A DNA stretch of 64,000 nucleotides from Pseudoxanthomonas winnipegensis. Lineage in GTDB: Bacteria > Pseudomonadota > Gammaproteobacteria > Xanthomonadales > Xanthomonadaceae. Every line of letters begins with the position of its first letter. Position 1 is the first letter of the stretch. This document shows positions 17,019 through 28,344 of this stretch, one piece after another. The DNA lies in the NCBI RefSeq assembly GCF_004283755.1, contig NZ_SHMH01000003.1, positions 1 to 64,000 of the forward strand, read 5' to 3'. The notes beneath the pieces are model-generated. The model was not told the DNA's origin. It did no database searches and saw only the letters and a list, made by a program, of their open reading frames with translations. A program made the position numbers and the translations under genes.

Positions 17019-17534
17019 ATGAGTGAGAACGCAACGCGCCGCATCCTGCTGGGCAGGGTGGTCGGCGCGTTCGGCGTGCGTGGCCAGGTCAAGATCGAGT
17101 CCTGGACCGAGCCGCGCGAAGCCATCTTCCGCTACCAGCCCTGGACCCTGCGCGATGCGGCCGGCCGCGAGCGCGAGCTGTCCGGCGTGCGCGGCAAGCC
17201 CTCGGGCAAGCATCTGATCGCCAGCTTCCCCGGCGTTGAGGACCGTGATGCGGTCGAAGCGATGGTCGGGCTGGAGATCGCCGTGCCGCGCAGCGCGCTG
17301 CCGCCGCCCCAGCCCGACGAGTACTACTGGGTCGACCTGGAAGGCCTGCGCGTGATCAACGCCGACGGCCGCGACTTCGGCACGGTCTCGCACCTGTTCT
17401 CCACCGGCGCCAACGATGTGCTGGTGGCGCGGGGCGACAAGGACCGGCTGATCCCGTTCATCCAGCCGGACTTCGTGACGCGCGTGGATTTCGAGGCCGG
17501 CGTGGTGGGCGTGGACTGGGACCCGGAGTTCTAG
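17019..17534 (+). CDS. rimM: Ribosome maturation factor RimM
   Basis: Assembly factor of 171 aa that binds S19 and helps form the 30S head. The N-terminal RimM barrel has [20 protein letters not shown], the linker has the typical [16 protein letters not shown], and the C-terminal PRC barrel ends in VDWDPEF. ATG at 17019 is 40 bp after rpsP. The stop is followed by an odd purine-rich linker before trmD, so the usual tight rimM-trmD coupling is absent here. Confidence 0.97.
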   Translation: MSENATRRILLGRVVGAFGVRGQVKIESWTEPREAIFRYQPWTLRDAAGRERELSGVRGKPSGKHLIASFPGVEDRDAVEAMVGLEIAVPRSALPPPQPDEYYWVDLEGLRVINADGRDFGTVSHLFSTGANDVLVARGDKDRLIPFIQPDFVTRVDFEAGVVGVDWDPEF

Positions 17535-17613
17535 GAACGAGTGGAGAGGAGTGAGGAGTGAGCGTAGTGCTCTACTAGGCGCCATCCCACTCGTCTTGGC
17601 TCACCGCTCGCCC
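17535..17613 (+). other. Purine-rich rimM-trmD linker
   Basis: A 79-bp linker opens with GAGTGGAGAGGAGTGAGGAGTG, repeats of GAG/GTG, then a short inverted segment GTAGTGCTCTAC and the complementary CCCACTCGTC...CTCAC. It can fold back on itself. No ribosome site is obvious next to the trmD ATG. Similar low-complexity GAGTG inserts are common between genes in this bacterial family by my recollection. Confidence 0.5.
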
Positions 17614-18381
<768 letters not shown>

Positions 18382-18542
18382 CCACGCGCCGGAAATTTCG
18401 TCTACAATGCGCAGTTCCCGCGGGCCGGTCGGCCTGGGCGGGCCGCAAGATCACGATAAACGTGCAGCGTCATTTCTGCGACTGCATCAGCCTTTGTTGT
18501 CGAGACCCGACACACCCACCCGAACATTGAATCGGTGCCACC

Positions 18543-18947
18543 ATGAGCAAGTTGAACAAGTCCATCATCGCGGAGTTCGAGTCCGCCCAGATTTCCCGCG
18601 AGCTGCCGCAGTTCAGCCAGGGTGACACCGTCGTCGTCAATGTGAAGGTGAAGGAAGGCAACCGCGAGCGCGTGCAGGCCTACGAAGGCGTGGTCATCGC
18701 CAAGAAGAACGCCGGCCTGAACTCCGCCTTCACCGTGCGCAAGATCTCGCATGGCTACGGCGTCGAGCGCGTGTTCCAGACCCACAGCGCGACCATCGAC
18801 TCGGTCGAAGTCAAGCGCCGCGGCAAGGTCCGCGCCGGCAAGCTGTACTACCTGCGCGGTCTGCAGGGCAAGGCCGCCCGCATCAAGGAAGACCTGGCCG
18901 CCGCTGCCGCCGCCAAGGCTGCCCGCCAGGCTGCCGCTGCCGAGTAA
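18543..18947 (+). CDS. rplS: 50S ribosomal protein L19
   Basis: Large-subunit protein of 134 aa at the interface with the 30S subunit. Family signatures are [29 protein letters not shown] and [25 protein letters not shown], seen in overlapping parts. The last 15 residues are an Ala-rich tail longer than in E. coli. A 161-bp leader precedes the ATG and contains a TACAAT -10-like box (18403-18408), so rplS may have its own promoter in addition to readthrough from trmD. A strong terminator follows at 18988. Confidence 0.97.
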   Translation: MSKLNKSIIAEFESAQISRELPQFSQGDTVVVNVKVKEGNRERVQAYEGVVIAKKNAGLNSAFTVRKISHGYGVERVFQTHSATIDSVEVKRRGKVRAGKLYYLRGLQGKAARIKEDLAAAAAAKAARQAAAAE

Positions 18948-18987
18948 GCCTTCGGCACATTCGCCCGGCCTGCGCCGCGCTAAGCTC

Positions 18988-19020
18988 GAAACCCGGCCCT
19001 CGTGCCGGGTTTCTTGTTTT
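18988..19020 (+). terminator. Rho-independent terminator of the rpsP-rplS operon
   Basis: GAAACCCGGC and GCCGGGTTTC form a perfect 10-bp stem around a 6-base loop, followed by TTGTTTT. Confidence 0.9.
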
Positions 19021-19069
19021 CAGCGCCGCGCACCCGTGCGGCCCGGCGCGCCCACGGAAGGAGGATGGG

Positions 19070-19354
19070 ATGTCACGCGTTCTCAGTATCAAGTGGATCG
19101 CCGGCGTCGGCCTGGCGCTGGGGTTGGCGGGCTGCGCCAGCACCAACGGCCTGGACGGCTCGAACATCGCCTACGAATGCCAGCTGCAGGCGCGCGACGC
19201 CGCCAACCAGCCGCCGTTCCCGGACAAGATCCGCGACGGCAAGCACGGCCAGGCGTTCGAGCAGGGCGTGCGCGATGCGCATATGACGCAGGCCTGCCAG
19301 CGCGACACCGAATCGCACGCCGAGATCCGCTTCGGCGACAAGCCGGGCACGTGA
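19070..19354 (+). CDS. Small hypothetical lipoprotein
   Basis: Predicted lipoprotein of 94 aa of unknown function. Residues 1-21 form a lipoprotein signal and the lipobox LGLAGC puts the lipid-modified Cys at 22. The mature part has two further cysteines (YECQ and QACQ) that could form a disulfide in the envelope, and is otherwise polar. An AGGAGG-type ribosome site precedes the ATG. The next gene also encodes a short lipoprotein with two mature-region cysteines, so the pair may be related in role. I do not recognise the family. Confidence 0.75.
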   Translation: MSRVLSIKWIAGVGLALGLAGCASTNGLDGSNIAYECQLQARDAANQPPFPDKIRDGKHGQAFEQGVRDAHMTQACQRDTESHAEIRFGDKPGT

Positions 19355-19399
19355 GCTTCACGCACCGCGTCGCCCACTGGCACGTGGAAGAGAACACGC

Positions 19400-19681
19400 A
19401 TGCACAGGAACACGAAGATGAAACTGCAGGGAACCTCGCTGGCCGCCGCGCTGTTGCTGCTGTCGGCCTGCGCCAGCCACCAGGCGCGCGACGATGCGAC
19501 CGCGCTGCGTCCGGCCGACCGGTCCGAATGCCAGGTCGCCTCGTCCTCGGCAGCCGATACGCTGGCGCGATCCTCGGCGGGCACGATGGTGCGCGATCCC
19601 TGCCATCCGGAGGCCTGGGCCGAGCCCGTCCCGCGTGCGGGCCAGCCGATCAAGCCGGACTTCTCTGGAAAGCATGACTGA
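19400..19681 (+). CDS. Small hypothetical lipoprotein
   Basis: Predicted lipoprotein of 93 aa. A hydrophobic stretch ends in the lipobox LLLSAC with the modified Cys at residue 24. The mature part contains two more cysteines (SECQ and DPCH), echoing the preceding gene. A GGAAGAG ribosome site precedes ATG 19400; a second in-frame ATG at 19418 is possible. The end overlaps the hslR start by 8 bp, implying co-translation. No function can be assigned from the sequence. Confidence 0.72.
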   Translation: MHRNTKMKLQGTSLAAALLLLSACASHQARDDATALRPADRSECQVASSSAADTLARSSAGTMVRDPCHPEAWAEPVPRAGQPIKPDFSGKHD

Positions 19682-20078
19682 GCCCGTCGTTCCGCAGGCG
19701 GTGCGCCTGGACGTGTGGCTGTGGGCCGCGCGCTTCTTCAAGACCCGCGCCCTGGCCAAGGACGCGGTAGGCCTGGGCAAGGTGGAGATCGGCGGGCAGC
19801 GCGCCAAGCCCTCGCGCACGGTGCGGGTGGGCGATGCGCTGCGCGTGCAGCGTGGCGAGGAATGCTTCGAGATCGCCGTGTGCGGCCTGTCCGACCAGCG
19901 CGGTCCGGCGCCGGTGGCGCAGGCGCTGTATCAGGAAACCGAAGCATCGCGGCAGCGGCGCGTCGAGGCGCGCGCGCTGCGTGCGGCCGAGCGCGGCGGC
20001 TATCGGCCGCCGGAGAGCAAGCCGGACAAGCGCGCGCGTCGGCTGATCCAGGCGCTGGGCGACATCGACGCGCTCTGA
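19674..20078 (+). CDS. hslR: RNA-binding S4-domain protein, heat shock protein 15
   Basis: RNA-binding protein of 134 aa of the Hsp15 (HslR) family, which in E. coli recognises stalled 50S subunits still carrying nascent chain-tRNA. The S4 domain spans about residues 9-70 (VRLDVWLWAARFFKTRALAK and GKVEIGGQRAKPSRTVRVGD). The C-terminal third is highly basic with RRVEARALRAAERGG and KPDKRARR. The start overlaps the upstream lipoprotein gene by 8 bp. Heat regulation is not visible locally. Confidence 0.9.
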   Translation: MTEPVVPQAVRLDVWLWAARFFKTRALAKDAVGLGKVEIGGQRAKPSRTVRVGDALRVQRGEECFEIAVCGLSDQRGPAPVAQALYQETEASRQRRVEARALRAAERGGYRPPESKPDKRARRLIQALGDIDAL

Positions 20079-20093
20079 GCGCGCGCGAGGCGA

Positions 20094-21581
20094 TCAGGAT
20101 TTCTGCAGGACATCGTCCGGCGCGCGGTCCGGGTCGGCCGGATCGGCCACCGGCGAGGGCGGGCTCGCCGGTACCTCCGAGGGCACGGCGATGGTGCGCG
20201 TATCGGCCGCGCCCATGCGCGCCTTGCGCCAGCCGCCCCAGCGGTAATAGGCGATGGACATCAGCATCGAGCACAGCGAACTGGTCGGGAAGCTCCACCA
20301 CACCGCATCGGCACCCAGCGTGGGCTGCAGCAGCTTGGCGAACGGCACGCGGATGCCCCACAACGAGATCACCAGCATGATCAGCGGCGGGATCACCGCG
20401 CCGGTCGAGCGCACCACGCCGGACAGCACGAACATCACCCCGAAGAACAGGAACGACCAGATCGCGATGTGGTTGAGATGGCGCGCCGTGTCGAAGGCGG
20501 CGCTGCCCGGGGCCAGGAACAGGCCGAAGGTCCAGTGGTCGAGCAGGATCAGCGGCGCGATCAGCGCGCCGGTCATCAGGAAGTTGAACAGCACGCCGGT
20601 GCGCGCGATCGCCGAGACGCGGTCCCAGCGCTGCGCGCCCACGTTCTGCGCGGCCATCGAGGACACCGCCGCGGCGATGGCCATGGCCGGCATCTGCACA
20701 TAGGCCCAGGTCTGCAGCGCCGCGCCGTAGGCGGCGGCCGTGTCGGTGCCGAAGCGGTTGACCAGGGTCATCATGGCGATCATCGCCAGCGACACCAGCA
20801 CCATCTGCAGGCCCATCGGCACCCCCTTGGTGACCAGCGACTTGAGGATGGCCGGATCGATGCGGAACAGCCCCAGATCCTTGCGGCCGAGCCACAGCAC
20901 ATGGCGCCGGCGGCGCAACGCGATCAGCATGGCCAGCAACGCGATGGCCTGGGTGATCAGCGTCGACCAGGCCGCGCCGGCGATGCCCAGCTTCGGGAAC
21001 GGCCCCAGGCCGAGCATCAGCACCGGGTCCAGCGCGCAGTCCAGCACCACGGCCAGCAGCAGATAGCGGAACGGCGTCTTGGCATCGCCCGCGCCGCGCA
21101 GCGCCGCCGAGAGGAAGGCGAAGGCGTAGATCAGCGGTATCGCCAGGAAGATCACGCGCAGATAGCTTTCGGCCAGCGGCAGCGAATCGGCCGGCGTGCC
21201 CATCGCCGCCAGCAGATGGCGCGCGGTCCACACGCCGGTGCAGGCGATCAGCACCGACAGCCCAATGAAGAAGCTCGCGCTGGTGCCGAACACCTGGCGC
21301 GCGCGGGCGATGTTGCCCGCGCCGATCGCCTGGCCGATCAGGATGGTGGCGGCCATGCCGATGCCGAACACCGAGCCGATCAGGAAGAACAGGATGCTGT
21401 TGGCGTTGGCCGTGGCGGTCAGCGCCGATTCGCCCAGGAACTTGCCGATCCACACCGCGTTGACCGAGCCGTTCAAGGACTGGGCCACGTTGCCGCCCAG
21501 GATCGGCAGCGAGAACAGCCACAGGCTGCTGCCGATCGGGCCTTCGGTCAGCGAACGCGGGGGGGCGGCAGGGGCGGGCAT
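20094..21581 (-). CDS. MATE family efflux transporter
   Basis: Multidrug and toxin extrusion protein of 495 aa with 12 predicted membrane helices in two similar halves, exporting cationic compounds in exchange for Na+ or H+. The N-half opens SLWLFSLPILGGNVAQSLNGSVNAVWIG, and PLIYAFAFLSAALRGAGDAKTP is the typical intracellular loop before helix 5. A hydrophilic tail of about 40 residues ends the protein. ATG at 21581 is chosen; an ATG 13 codons upstream is possible. It is convergent with hslR, 15 bp away, with no visible terminator between them. Substrate unknown. Confidence 0.9.
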   Translation of the reverse strand: MPAPAAPPRSLTEGPIGSSLWLFSLPILGGNVAQSLNGSVNAVWIGKFLGESALTATANANSILFFLIGSVFGIGMAATILIGQAIGAGNIARARQVFGTSASFFIGLSVLIACTGVWTARHLLAAMGTPADSLPLAESYLRVIFLAIPLIYAFAFLSAALRGAGDAKTPFRYLLLAVVLDCALDPVLMLGLGPFPKLGIAGAAWSTLITQAIALLAMLIALRRRRHVLWLGRKDLGLFRIDPAILKSLVTKGVPMGLQMVLVSLAMIAMMTLVNRFGTDTAAAYGAALQTWAYVQMPAMAIAAAVSSMAAQNVGAQRWDRVSAIARTGVLFNFLMTGALIAPLILLDHWTFGLFLAPGSAAFDTARHLNHIAIWSFLFFGVMFVLSGVVRSTGAVIPPLIMLVISLWGIRVPFAKLLQPTLGADAVWWSFPTSSLCSMLMSIAYYRWGGWRKARMGAADTRTIAVPSEVPASPPSPVADPADPDRAPDDVLQKS

Positions 21582-21639
21582 GGAGAAAGCGGGGCCGGCG
21601 AGGGTCCGGCACCCTACCATCGCCTGACCGTCGCGTCAG

Positions 21640-22221
21640 TCAAGCCGCCGGCAGCGGCGCGGCCTGGGCCGCCCGGCGCCACTGGCGCAGGCCCATCACC
21701 GCCAGGCCGACGAAGCCCAGGTACAGCGCCGCGGTCACCTCGAGCGACTTGAACAGGTACAGCCCGACGTAGATCAGATCCAGCACGATCCACAGCCACC
21801 ACGCCGCCACGTGGCGGCGGCCCTGCCACCACTGCGCCACCAGGCTGAAGGCGGTCAACGCCGCGTCCAGCCACGGCAGCGCCGCGTCGGTGTAGCGGTG
21901 CATGCCAAAGCCCAGCAGCAGCGCGCCGAGCGCGCCCAGCCCCAGGTCGCGCAGCGCCGCGCCCGGCGCGAGCGCGGCCACGCGCACCAGGCCGTCGTCG
22001 TCCAGGTTGGCCTTCCAGCGGCGCCAGCCGTAGACGATGAAGCCGGCGAAGGCGACCTGCAGCAGTGCGTCGGAGTACAGCCGCGCATCGACGAACACCA
22101 GCGTATACAGCGCCACCGAGGCCAGGCCCACAGGCCAGCCCAGCATGTGGCGGCGCGCGGCCAGCCAGACCGCGGCCACGCTGACCGCCGCGCCGATCCA
22201 TTCCAGCGCGTCGATGTTCAC
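21640..22221 (-). CDS. pnuT: PnuC-family vitamin transporter, probably thiamine (PnuT)
   Basis: Inner-membrane transporter of 193 aa with seven hydrophobic helices of the PnuC family (nicotinamide riboside, riboflavin or thiamine uptake by facilitated diffusion and metabolic trapping). The segments EWIGAAVSVAAVWLAARRH and AQWWQGRRHVAAWWLWIVLD are typical. GTG at 22221 overlaps the stop of the upstream TonB receptor by 4 bp, so both sit behind the TPP riboswitch. That context supports thiamine (PnuT) rather than nicotinamide riboside, a link described by comparative genomics for PnuT. Specificity is inferred, not shown by the residues I can see. Confidence 0.85.
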   Translation of the reverse strand: MNIDALEWIGAAVSVAAVWLAARRHMLGWPVGLASVALYTLVFVDARLYSDALLQVAFAGFIVYGWRRWKANLDDDGLVRVAALAPGAALRDLGLGALGALLLGFGMHRYTDAALPWLDAALTAFSLVAQWWQGRRHVAAWWLWIVLDLIYVGLYLFKSLEVTAALYLGFVGLAVMGLRQWRRAAQAAPLPAA

Positions 22222-24392
22222 AGCGCCCAGGTCACGGTCAGGCGCGCCAGCCGCGGGGCGCCGGGGAACAGGTAGTAGTCGCCGCCGCTGCTGCCGGTGT
22301 CGCGCCAGTAGAACTTGTCGAACACGTTGTCCACCGACAGCCGCCAGGTCAGCGCCTGGCCGCCGATCTGGCTGCGCAGACGCAAGCCTGCGTCGAACAC
22401 GTGATAGGCCGGCACGCGCAGTGCGCCGTCGGGGGTGGCGACGTTGGCGGCGGCATAGCGCCAGCCGGCGTTGAGGCTCAGAGCGGGCAGCGACTGCAGC
22501 TGGTAGTCGAGGAACACGCTGGCACGCGCCTTGGGCACGTTGATCAGCTGATGGCCGTCGACCGCGGGCGTGCCGCTCTCGTCGGCGCGCGCGCGCAGCA
22601 CGCTGGCGCTGGCGACGATGCGCAGCTGTTCGGTCAGCCTGCCGTTGGCGGTGAGCTCCAGGCCTGTATGCACCTGCTGGCCGCGCTGGACGAAGGTGTA
22701 GCCGGCCTCGCTGGCGTCGGGCATCGCGTACTGGAACGGCTGGCGGATGCGGAACAGCGCCGCGCCCAGGTCCAGCGCATCGCTGGCGGCGAACTTCACG
22801 CCGGTCTCCCATTGGCGCGACTGCAGCGGCGGCAGGAAGCTGTCGGCGTTGGAGGTCCAGTACGGCGCCTCCTGGCCCAGCGACAGGCCTTCGCTGTAGC
22901 TGACGTAGGCGTTGAGTCGCGGCGTGGCCTGCCACAGCAGCGCGGTCTGCGGAAGGAAGGTGCTCAGCCTGGTGCGGCGCTCGCGCACGCCTTCGCTGTC
23001 GTTGGCCGTCTCGGTGAGCCGGACCCAGCGCCCGCCGGCGAGCCACTGCCAGCCCTCGCCCAGCGTGATGCGGTCCAGCGCGAACAGCGCGCGCTGCTTG
23101 TCATCCAACCGGCGCGCGGACGGGCCCGGCATGTTGGGCGAGGGCGCGAACACCGGCGTGTCCTGGTCGATGTTGGCCGTGCCGACGTAGTCGTACACGT
23201 CCTGGCGGCGATCGACCGTGCGGCGATAGCCGTCCACGCCGACGGTCAGCTGATGCTGCAGCGCGCCGGTCTGGAACTTGCCCTGCAGCTGCGCGCGCAG
23301 CTGCTGGTTGTGGCGCGTGTCGTCCGGGCTGCGATAGTCGTAGACGTCGTAGTCGCCGTTGGGCGCGAAGTAATTGCCCGGCACGCTGCCATCGGCGCAC
23401 TGCGGCGCATAGAAGCAGCCGTAGGCGAAGGCCACGTTGTCGTCGATCACGCTGCGGCTGCTGCCGAGTGCGACGCTGCCCTGCCAGTCGGCGTTGAACT
23501 GGTAGCGGTAGCGGGCGGTGAGATTGGTGGTCTGGATCGCCACCGGCTGCGCCCAGGGCTGGTAGCCGAGCAGCTTGGTCGCGCTGGGGTGCGGTGGAAG
23601 GGCGTCGCCGCCCAGCAGCTGGTAGCCCGAGGCCGAGCGTTGCAAGCTGGTCTGGTAGTTGCCGTCCAGCTCCAGCTTGCCCTTGTCGCCGATCAGCCAG
23701 TCGGCGGCCAGCGAATAGAAATTGCGCCGGCCATCGAGGTGCTCGATGTAGGAATGGGTGTCTTCCCAGGCCGCGTTGAAGCGCAGGCCGAAGCTCGGCG
23801 TCAGCCAGCGGCCCCAGTCCACGGCGGTGTAGCGCGAGCCATGCGAATCGGTGCCCAGGGTGAGCTCCTGCACGCGCTCGGGACGCTTGGCCACGAAGTT
23901 GAGGATGCCGCCGGGCGCCATGATCCCGGCGGTCAGGCCGGCCTCGCCCTTGAGGATCTCCACCTGGGCGATGTTCTCCAGCGCCAGGCGCTGCTCGCCG
24001 GCGATGGACAGGTCGTTGAAGCGCAGGCCGGTGGCCAGATCCAGCGCGAAGCCGCGGATCGACACGTCCTGGTAGTAGCCGGCCGCCGCGTAGCTGTCGC
24101 CCAGCGAGGCGTCGTTGTGCGCCAGCTCGCTCAGGCTGCGCGGCTGGCGCGCGTCGATCAGGGCGCGGGTCAGCACGTTGATCGACGCCGGCGTGTCGCG
24201 CCAGCTGTCGGGGCCGAAGCTGTTGGACTGGCTGGTCGGCGTGGCCTGGGTCTGGCCCTTGACCTGCACGGTCGCAAGGTCGGTGGCCTCGGCGGCGGAA
24301 GCGGAGTCGTCGGTCTGCTGCTGCGCGTGCAGCGGCAGCGCGGCGGAGGACAGCAGGCAGGACAGCAGCAGGGTGGAGCGTGGGCGGTTCAT
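22218..24392 (-). CDS. TonB-dependent outer membrane receptor, predicted thiamine receptor
   Basis: Outer-membrane active transporter of 724 aa. A signal peptide (1-23, ending LHAQ) is followed by a putative TonB box (DLATVQVKG) and the plug domain (about 50-170, with EILKGEAGLTAGIMAPGGILNFV), then a 22-strand barrel ending in the aromatic-terminated strand LARLTVTWAL. The architecture is siderophore-receptor-like, but the gene lies directly behind a TPP riboswitch and overlaps a PnuC/PnuT gene, so the ligand is probably thiamine or its phosphates. ATG at 24392 is chosen because it begins the signal peptide. Expression should fall when TPP is plentiful. Confidence 0.88.
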   Translation of the reverse strand: MNRPRSTLLLSCLLSSAALPLHAQQQTDDSASAAEATDLATVQVKGQTQATPTSQSNSFGPDSWRDTPASINVLTRALIDARQPRSLSELAHNDASLGDSYAAAGYYQDVSIRGFALDLATGLRFNDLSIAGEQRLALENIAQVEILKGEAGLTAGIMAPGGILNFVAKRPERVQELTLGTDSHGSRYTAVDWGRWLTPSFGLRFNAAWEDTHSYIEHLDGRRNFYSLAADWLIGDKGKLELDGNYQTSLQRSASGYQLLGGDALPPHPSATKLLGYQPWAQPVAIQTTNLTARYRYQFNADWQGSVALGSSRSVIDDNVAFAYGCFYAPQCADGSVPGNYFAPNGDYDVYDYRSPDDTRHNQQLRAQLQGKFQTGALQHQLTVGVDGYRRTVDRRQDVYDYVGTANIDQDTPVFAPSPNMPGPSARRLDDKQRALFALDRITLGEGWQWLAGGRWVRLTETANDSEGVRERRTRLSTFLPQTALLWQATPRLNAYVSYSEGLSLGQEAPYWTSNADSFLPPLQSRQWETGVKFAASDALDLGAALFRIRQPFQYAMPDASEAGYTFVQRGQQVHTGLELTANGRLTEQLRIVASASVLRARADESGTPAVDGHQLINVPKARASVFLDYQLQSLPALSLNAGWRYAAANVATPDGALRVPAYHVFDAGLRLRSQIGGQALTWRLSVDNVFDKFYWRDTGSSGGDYYLFPGAPRLARLTVTWAL

Positions 24393-24436
24393 CGGTTCGT
24401 CACCAGGCAAGGGCTCAAGGACGAAGCGACGGCGCG

Positions 24437-24471
24437 CACGGCGCACGCCGTTGCCGGGCGTGCCTGCCGTG
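24437..24471 (-). promoter_or_regulatory. Strong hairpin between TPP riboswitch and receptor start
   Basis: On the minus strand CACGGC-AG-GCACGCC pairs with GGCGTGCGCCGTG around a 7-base loop, a 13-bp stem with one 2-base bulge. It lies just after the riboswitch and about 45 bases before the receptor ATG. There is no T-run, so it does not look like a simple intrinsic terminator and may belong to the expression platform. Confidence 0.5.
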
Positions 24472-24479
24472 CTGCTCAA

Positions 24480-24556
24480 AGCTCCCTACGCCGGTGCAAA
24501 CCGGATCAGGTTCCAAGGGACTCTCTCAGCCCGGCAACGCCGGGCACCCCCGCTTC
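24480..24556 (-). promoter_or_regulatory. TPP (thiamine pyrophosphate) riboswitch
   Basis: On the minus strand the conserved TPP-aptamer elements occur in order: GGGGTGCCC, a short P3-like stem, GGGCTGAGA, CCCTTGGAACCTGATC, a GGTTTGCACC stem-loop, and GCGTAGGGA closing the structure. All bases of the CUGAGA pyrimidine-sensing and ACCUGAUC pyrophosphate-sensing motifs are intact. It precedes the TonB receptor and pnuT on the same strand. Binding of TPP should reduce their expression, by the general behaviour of this class. Confidence 0.95.
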
Positions 24557-24604
24557 AGAGTGCGCATTGGACACCATTCGGCGTCGATTTGCACACCCTG
24601 CGTC

Positions 24605-25744
24605 TCAGGCGGCGGCGCGCAGCGCCTGCAGCAGGGCCTGGCCCGCCGCGCTGGCGAACCAGTCCGCATGGCCGAGCAGGAAGGTCGCGTAGGCCACCTG
24701 CGCGTTGTCCGGCGCGTGGGTGATGGCGTGGAAGTACTCGACCTCGGACAGGGCGAAATCCAGGTGCACCAGCGGCAGCAGATCGGCCAGCAGGCGCACC
24801 CGGTCCGGCACCAGGGGCGCCACCGTGCGATAGCCGGCGAGCAGGGCCAGCGCGGTGTCCACGTGCGCGGCGTCCAGGCCGTCTTCCAGCGACAGCCAGG
24901 CGATGGCGTTGCGTTCGATCGCGGTGGCCAGGTCGAACAGCGCGCCGGTCGGCGAGGCCAGGCCGTAGTCGAGCACGCTGCTGATGCGCGGCGCATCGGC
25001 CTGGCTCTGCCAGAGCAGATTGGAGACGTGCAGGTCGTTGTGCGCCCACAGGCGCGGCTCATCGCGCAGGGCTTCGGCAAGGCCGGCATGCCAGGGCAGC
25101 AGATGGCGTTCGAAGTCCGCCTGCCAGTCGCGCCCGCGCAGCCATTCGGCCAGCGCCGGGCGCTGTGCGAGCTGCGCTTGCAGTGCGGCGACGGGATCGG
25201 CCGCGCGGATCAGATCGTCGCGTGCGACCAGCAGATGCGTGCTGCGCTGGGGTGCGGCGTAGTCGGCCGCGGCCAGATGCAGCCGCGCGAGCATCGCGCC
25301 CAGCTGCCGCGCCTGTGCCAGGTCGGTCAGCGGCGTCCACGAGGTGGTCTCGCGATACAGGTCCGCGCCGATGCCGGCGCGGTGCACTTCATAGGTCCAC
25401 GCGCCGTGCGCATGCGCGGTGCGGCCGTGCGCGTCGGCGAATACCTCGACCACCGGCAGGCCGCGGTCGCGCAGATGCGCCATGAAGCGATGCTCCTCCT
25501 CCAGGCCATCGGCGCTGCGTACGCTGCGATGGTGTCGCTTGATGAAGAGCGGGCCGTGCGCGGTCTCCACCAGGGCGGCGGCCGACAGGGGACGCGGGCT
25601 GTGCCAGGTGATGCGATGCGGGCCTGCGGCCAGCGGCGGGTAGGCGGCCAGGAGGGTGTCGACTTCGTCGGCGCGCAGCGGCGGCCAGTCCGGCGCGGCG
25701 TCTTCGGGGCCCACGCCATGCACGCGGTGGGAGGCATCACTCAT
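24605..25744 (-). CDS. APH-fold phosphotransferase, candidate thiamine kinase
   Basis: Aminoglycoside-phosphotransferase/choline-kinase-fold protein of 379 aa. The catalytic loop HNDLHVSNLLW and metal-binding DYGLAS (for the usual D-x-G/D-F-G) are present, with an N-terminal lobe including PLFIKRHHRSVR as the ATP-lysine strand. It lies immediately upstream of the TPP riboswitch on the same strand as the thiamine receptor and pnuT. Because PnuT uptake depends on trapping by phosphorylation and bacterial ThiK has this fold, a thiamine (or precursor) kinase role is attractive. This is inference: the same fold covers many small-molecule and antibiotic kinases. No riboswitch precedes this gene itself. 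Confidence 0.8.
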   Translation of the reverse strand: MSDASHRVHGVGPEDAAPDWPPLRADEVDTLLAAYPPLAAGPHRITWHSPRPLSAAALVETAHGPLFIKRHHRSVRSADGLEEEHRFMAHLRDRGLPVVEVFADAHGRTAHAHGAWTYEVHRAGIGADLYRETTSWTPLTDLAQARQLGAMLARLHLAAADYAAPQRSTHLLVARDDLIRAADPVAALQAQLAQRPALAEWLRGRDWQADFERHLLPWHAGLAEALRDEPRLWAHNDLHVSNLLWQSQADAPRISSVLDYGLASPTGALFDLATAIERNAIAWLSLEDGLDAAHVDTALALLAGYRTVAPLVPDRVRLLADLLPLVHLDFALSEVEYFHAITHAPDNAQVAYATFLLGHADWFASAAGQALLQALRAAA

Positions 25745-25901
25745 GGCGGGAACGGGCGCGTGGCATCGGCCCGGTATTGTGCGGCAAGGCGGGGAGCGTG
25801 CTGGTCGTTGCGGCTTGAGGCGGGTGGTGGCGATGCCGCACCCGTGCGGCGAGAGAAATTTCGAGGTCGGGGGGATTCCCGCGAAGAGCACCCCCTCCCG
25901 G

Positions 25902-25932
25902 CCTCCCCCTTGCGCGTTGCGCAAAGGGGAGG
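25902..25932 (-). terminator. Hairpin downstream of katG
   Basis: CCTCCCCCTTGCGC pairs with GCGCAAAGGGGAGG (one mismatch) around a 3-base loop. It lies about 60 bases after the katG stop and before the kinase gene. The long CCCCTCCCGG flanks recall a repeat common in xanthomonads. No T-run follows. Confidence 0.45.
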
Positions 25933-25990
25933 GGCGGTGTCGTGCGATCGACGCGTTGCGCCGAGCGTTGTGGATCTGCGCGTTCGGGAC

Positions 25991-28287
<2,297 letters not shown>

Positions 28288-28344
28288 GAGCGCCGCGCGC
28301 TCGCCAAGCGCAGCGCCTACCGGCTCAACGCCGGGTGCGCGCTC

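Noticed and set aside
17551..17613. Upstream start for trmD
   Set aside because: It would translate the purine-rich linker and is not in the family N-terminus.
22401..24692. A 763-residue plus-strand frame opposite the TonB receptor
   Set aside because: Antisense shadow; it also runs through the riboswitch.
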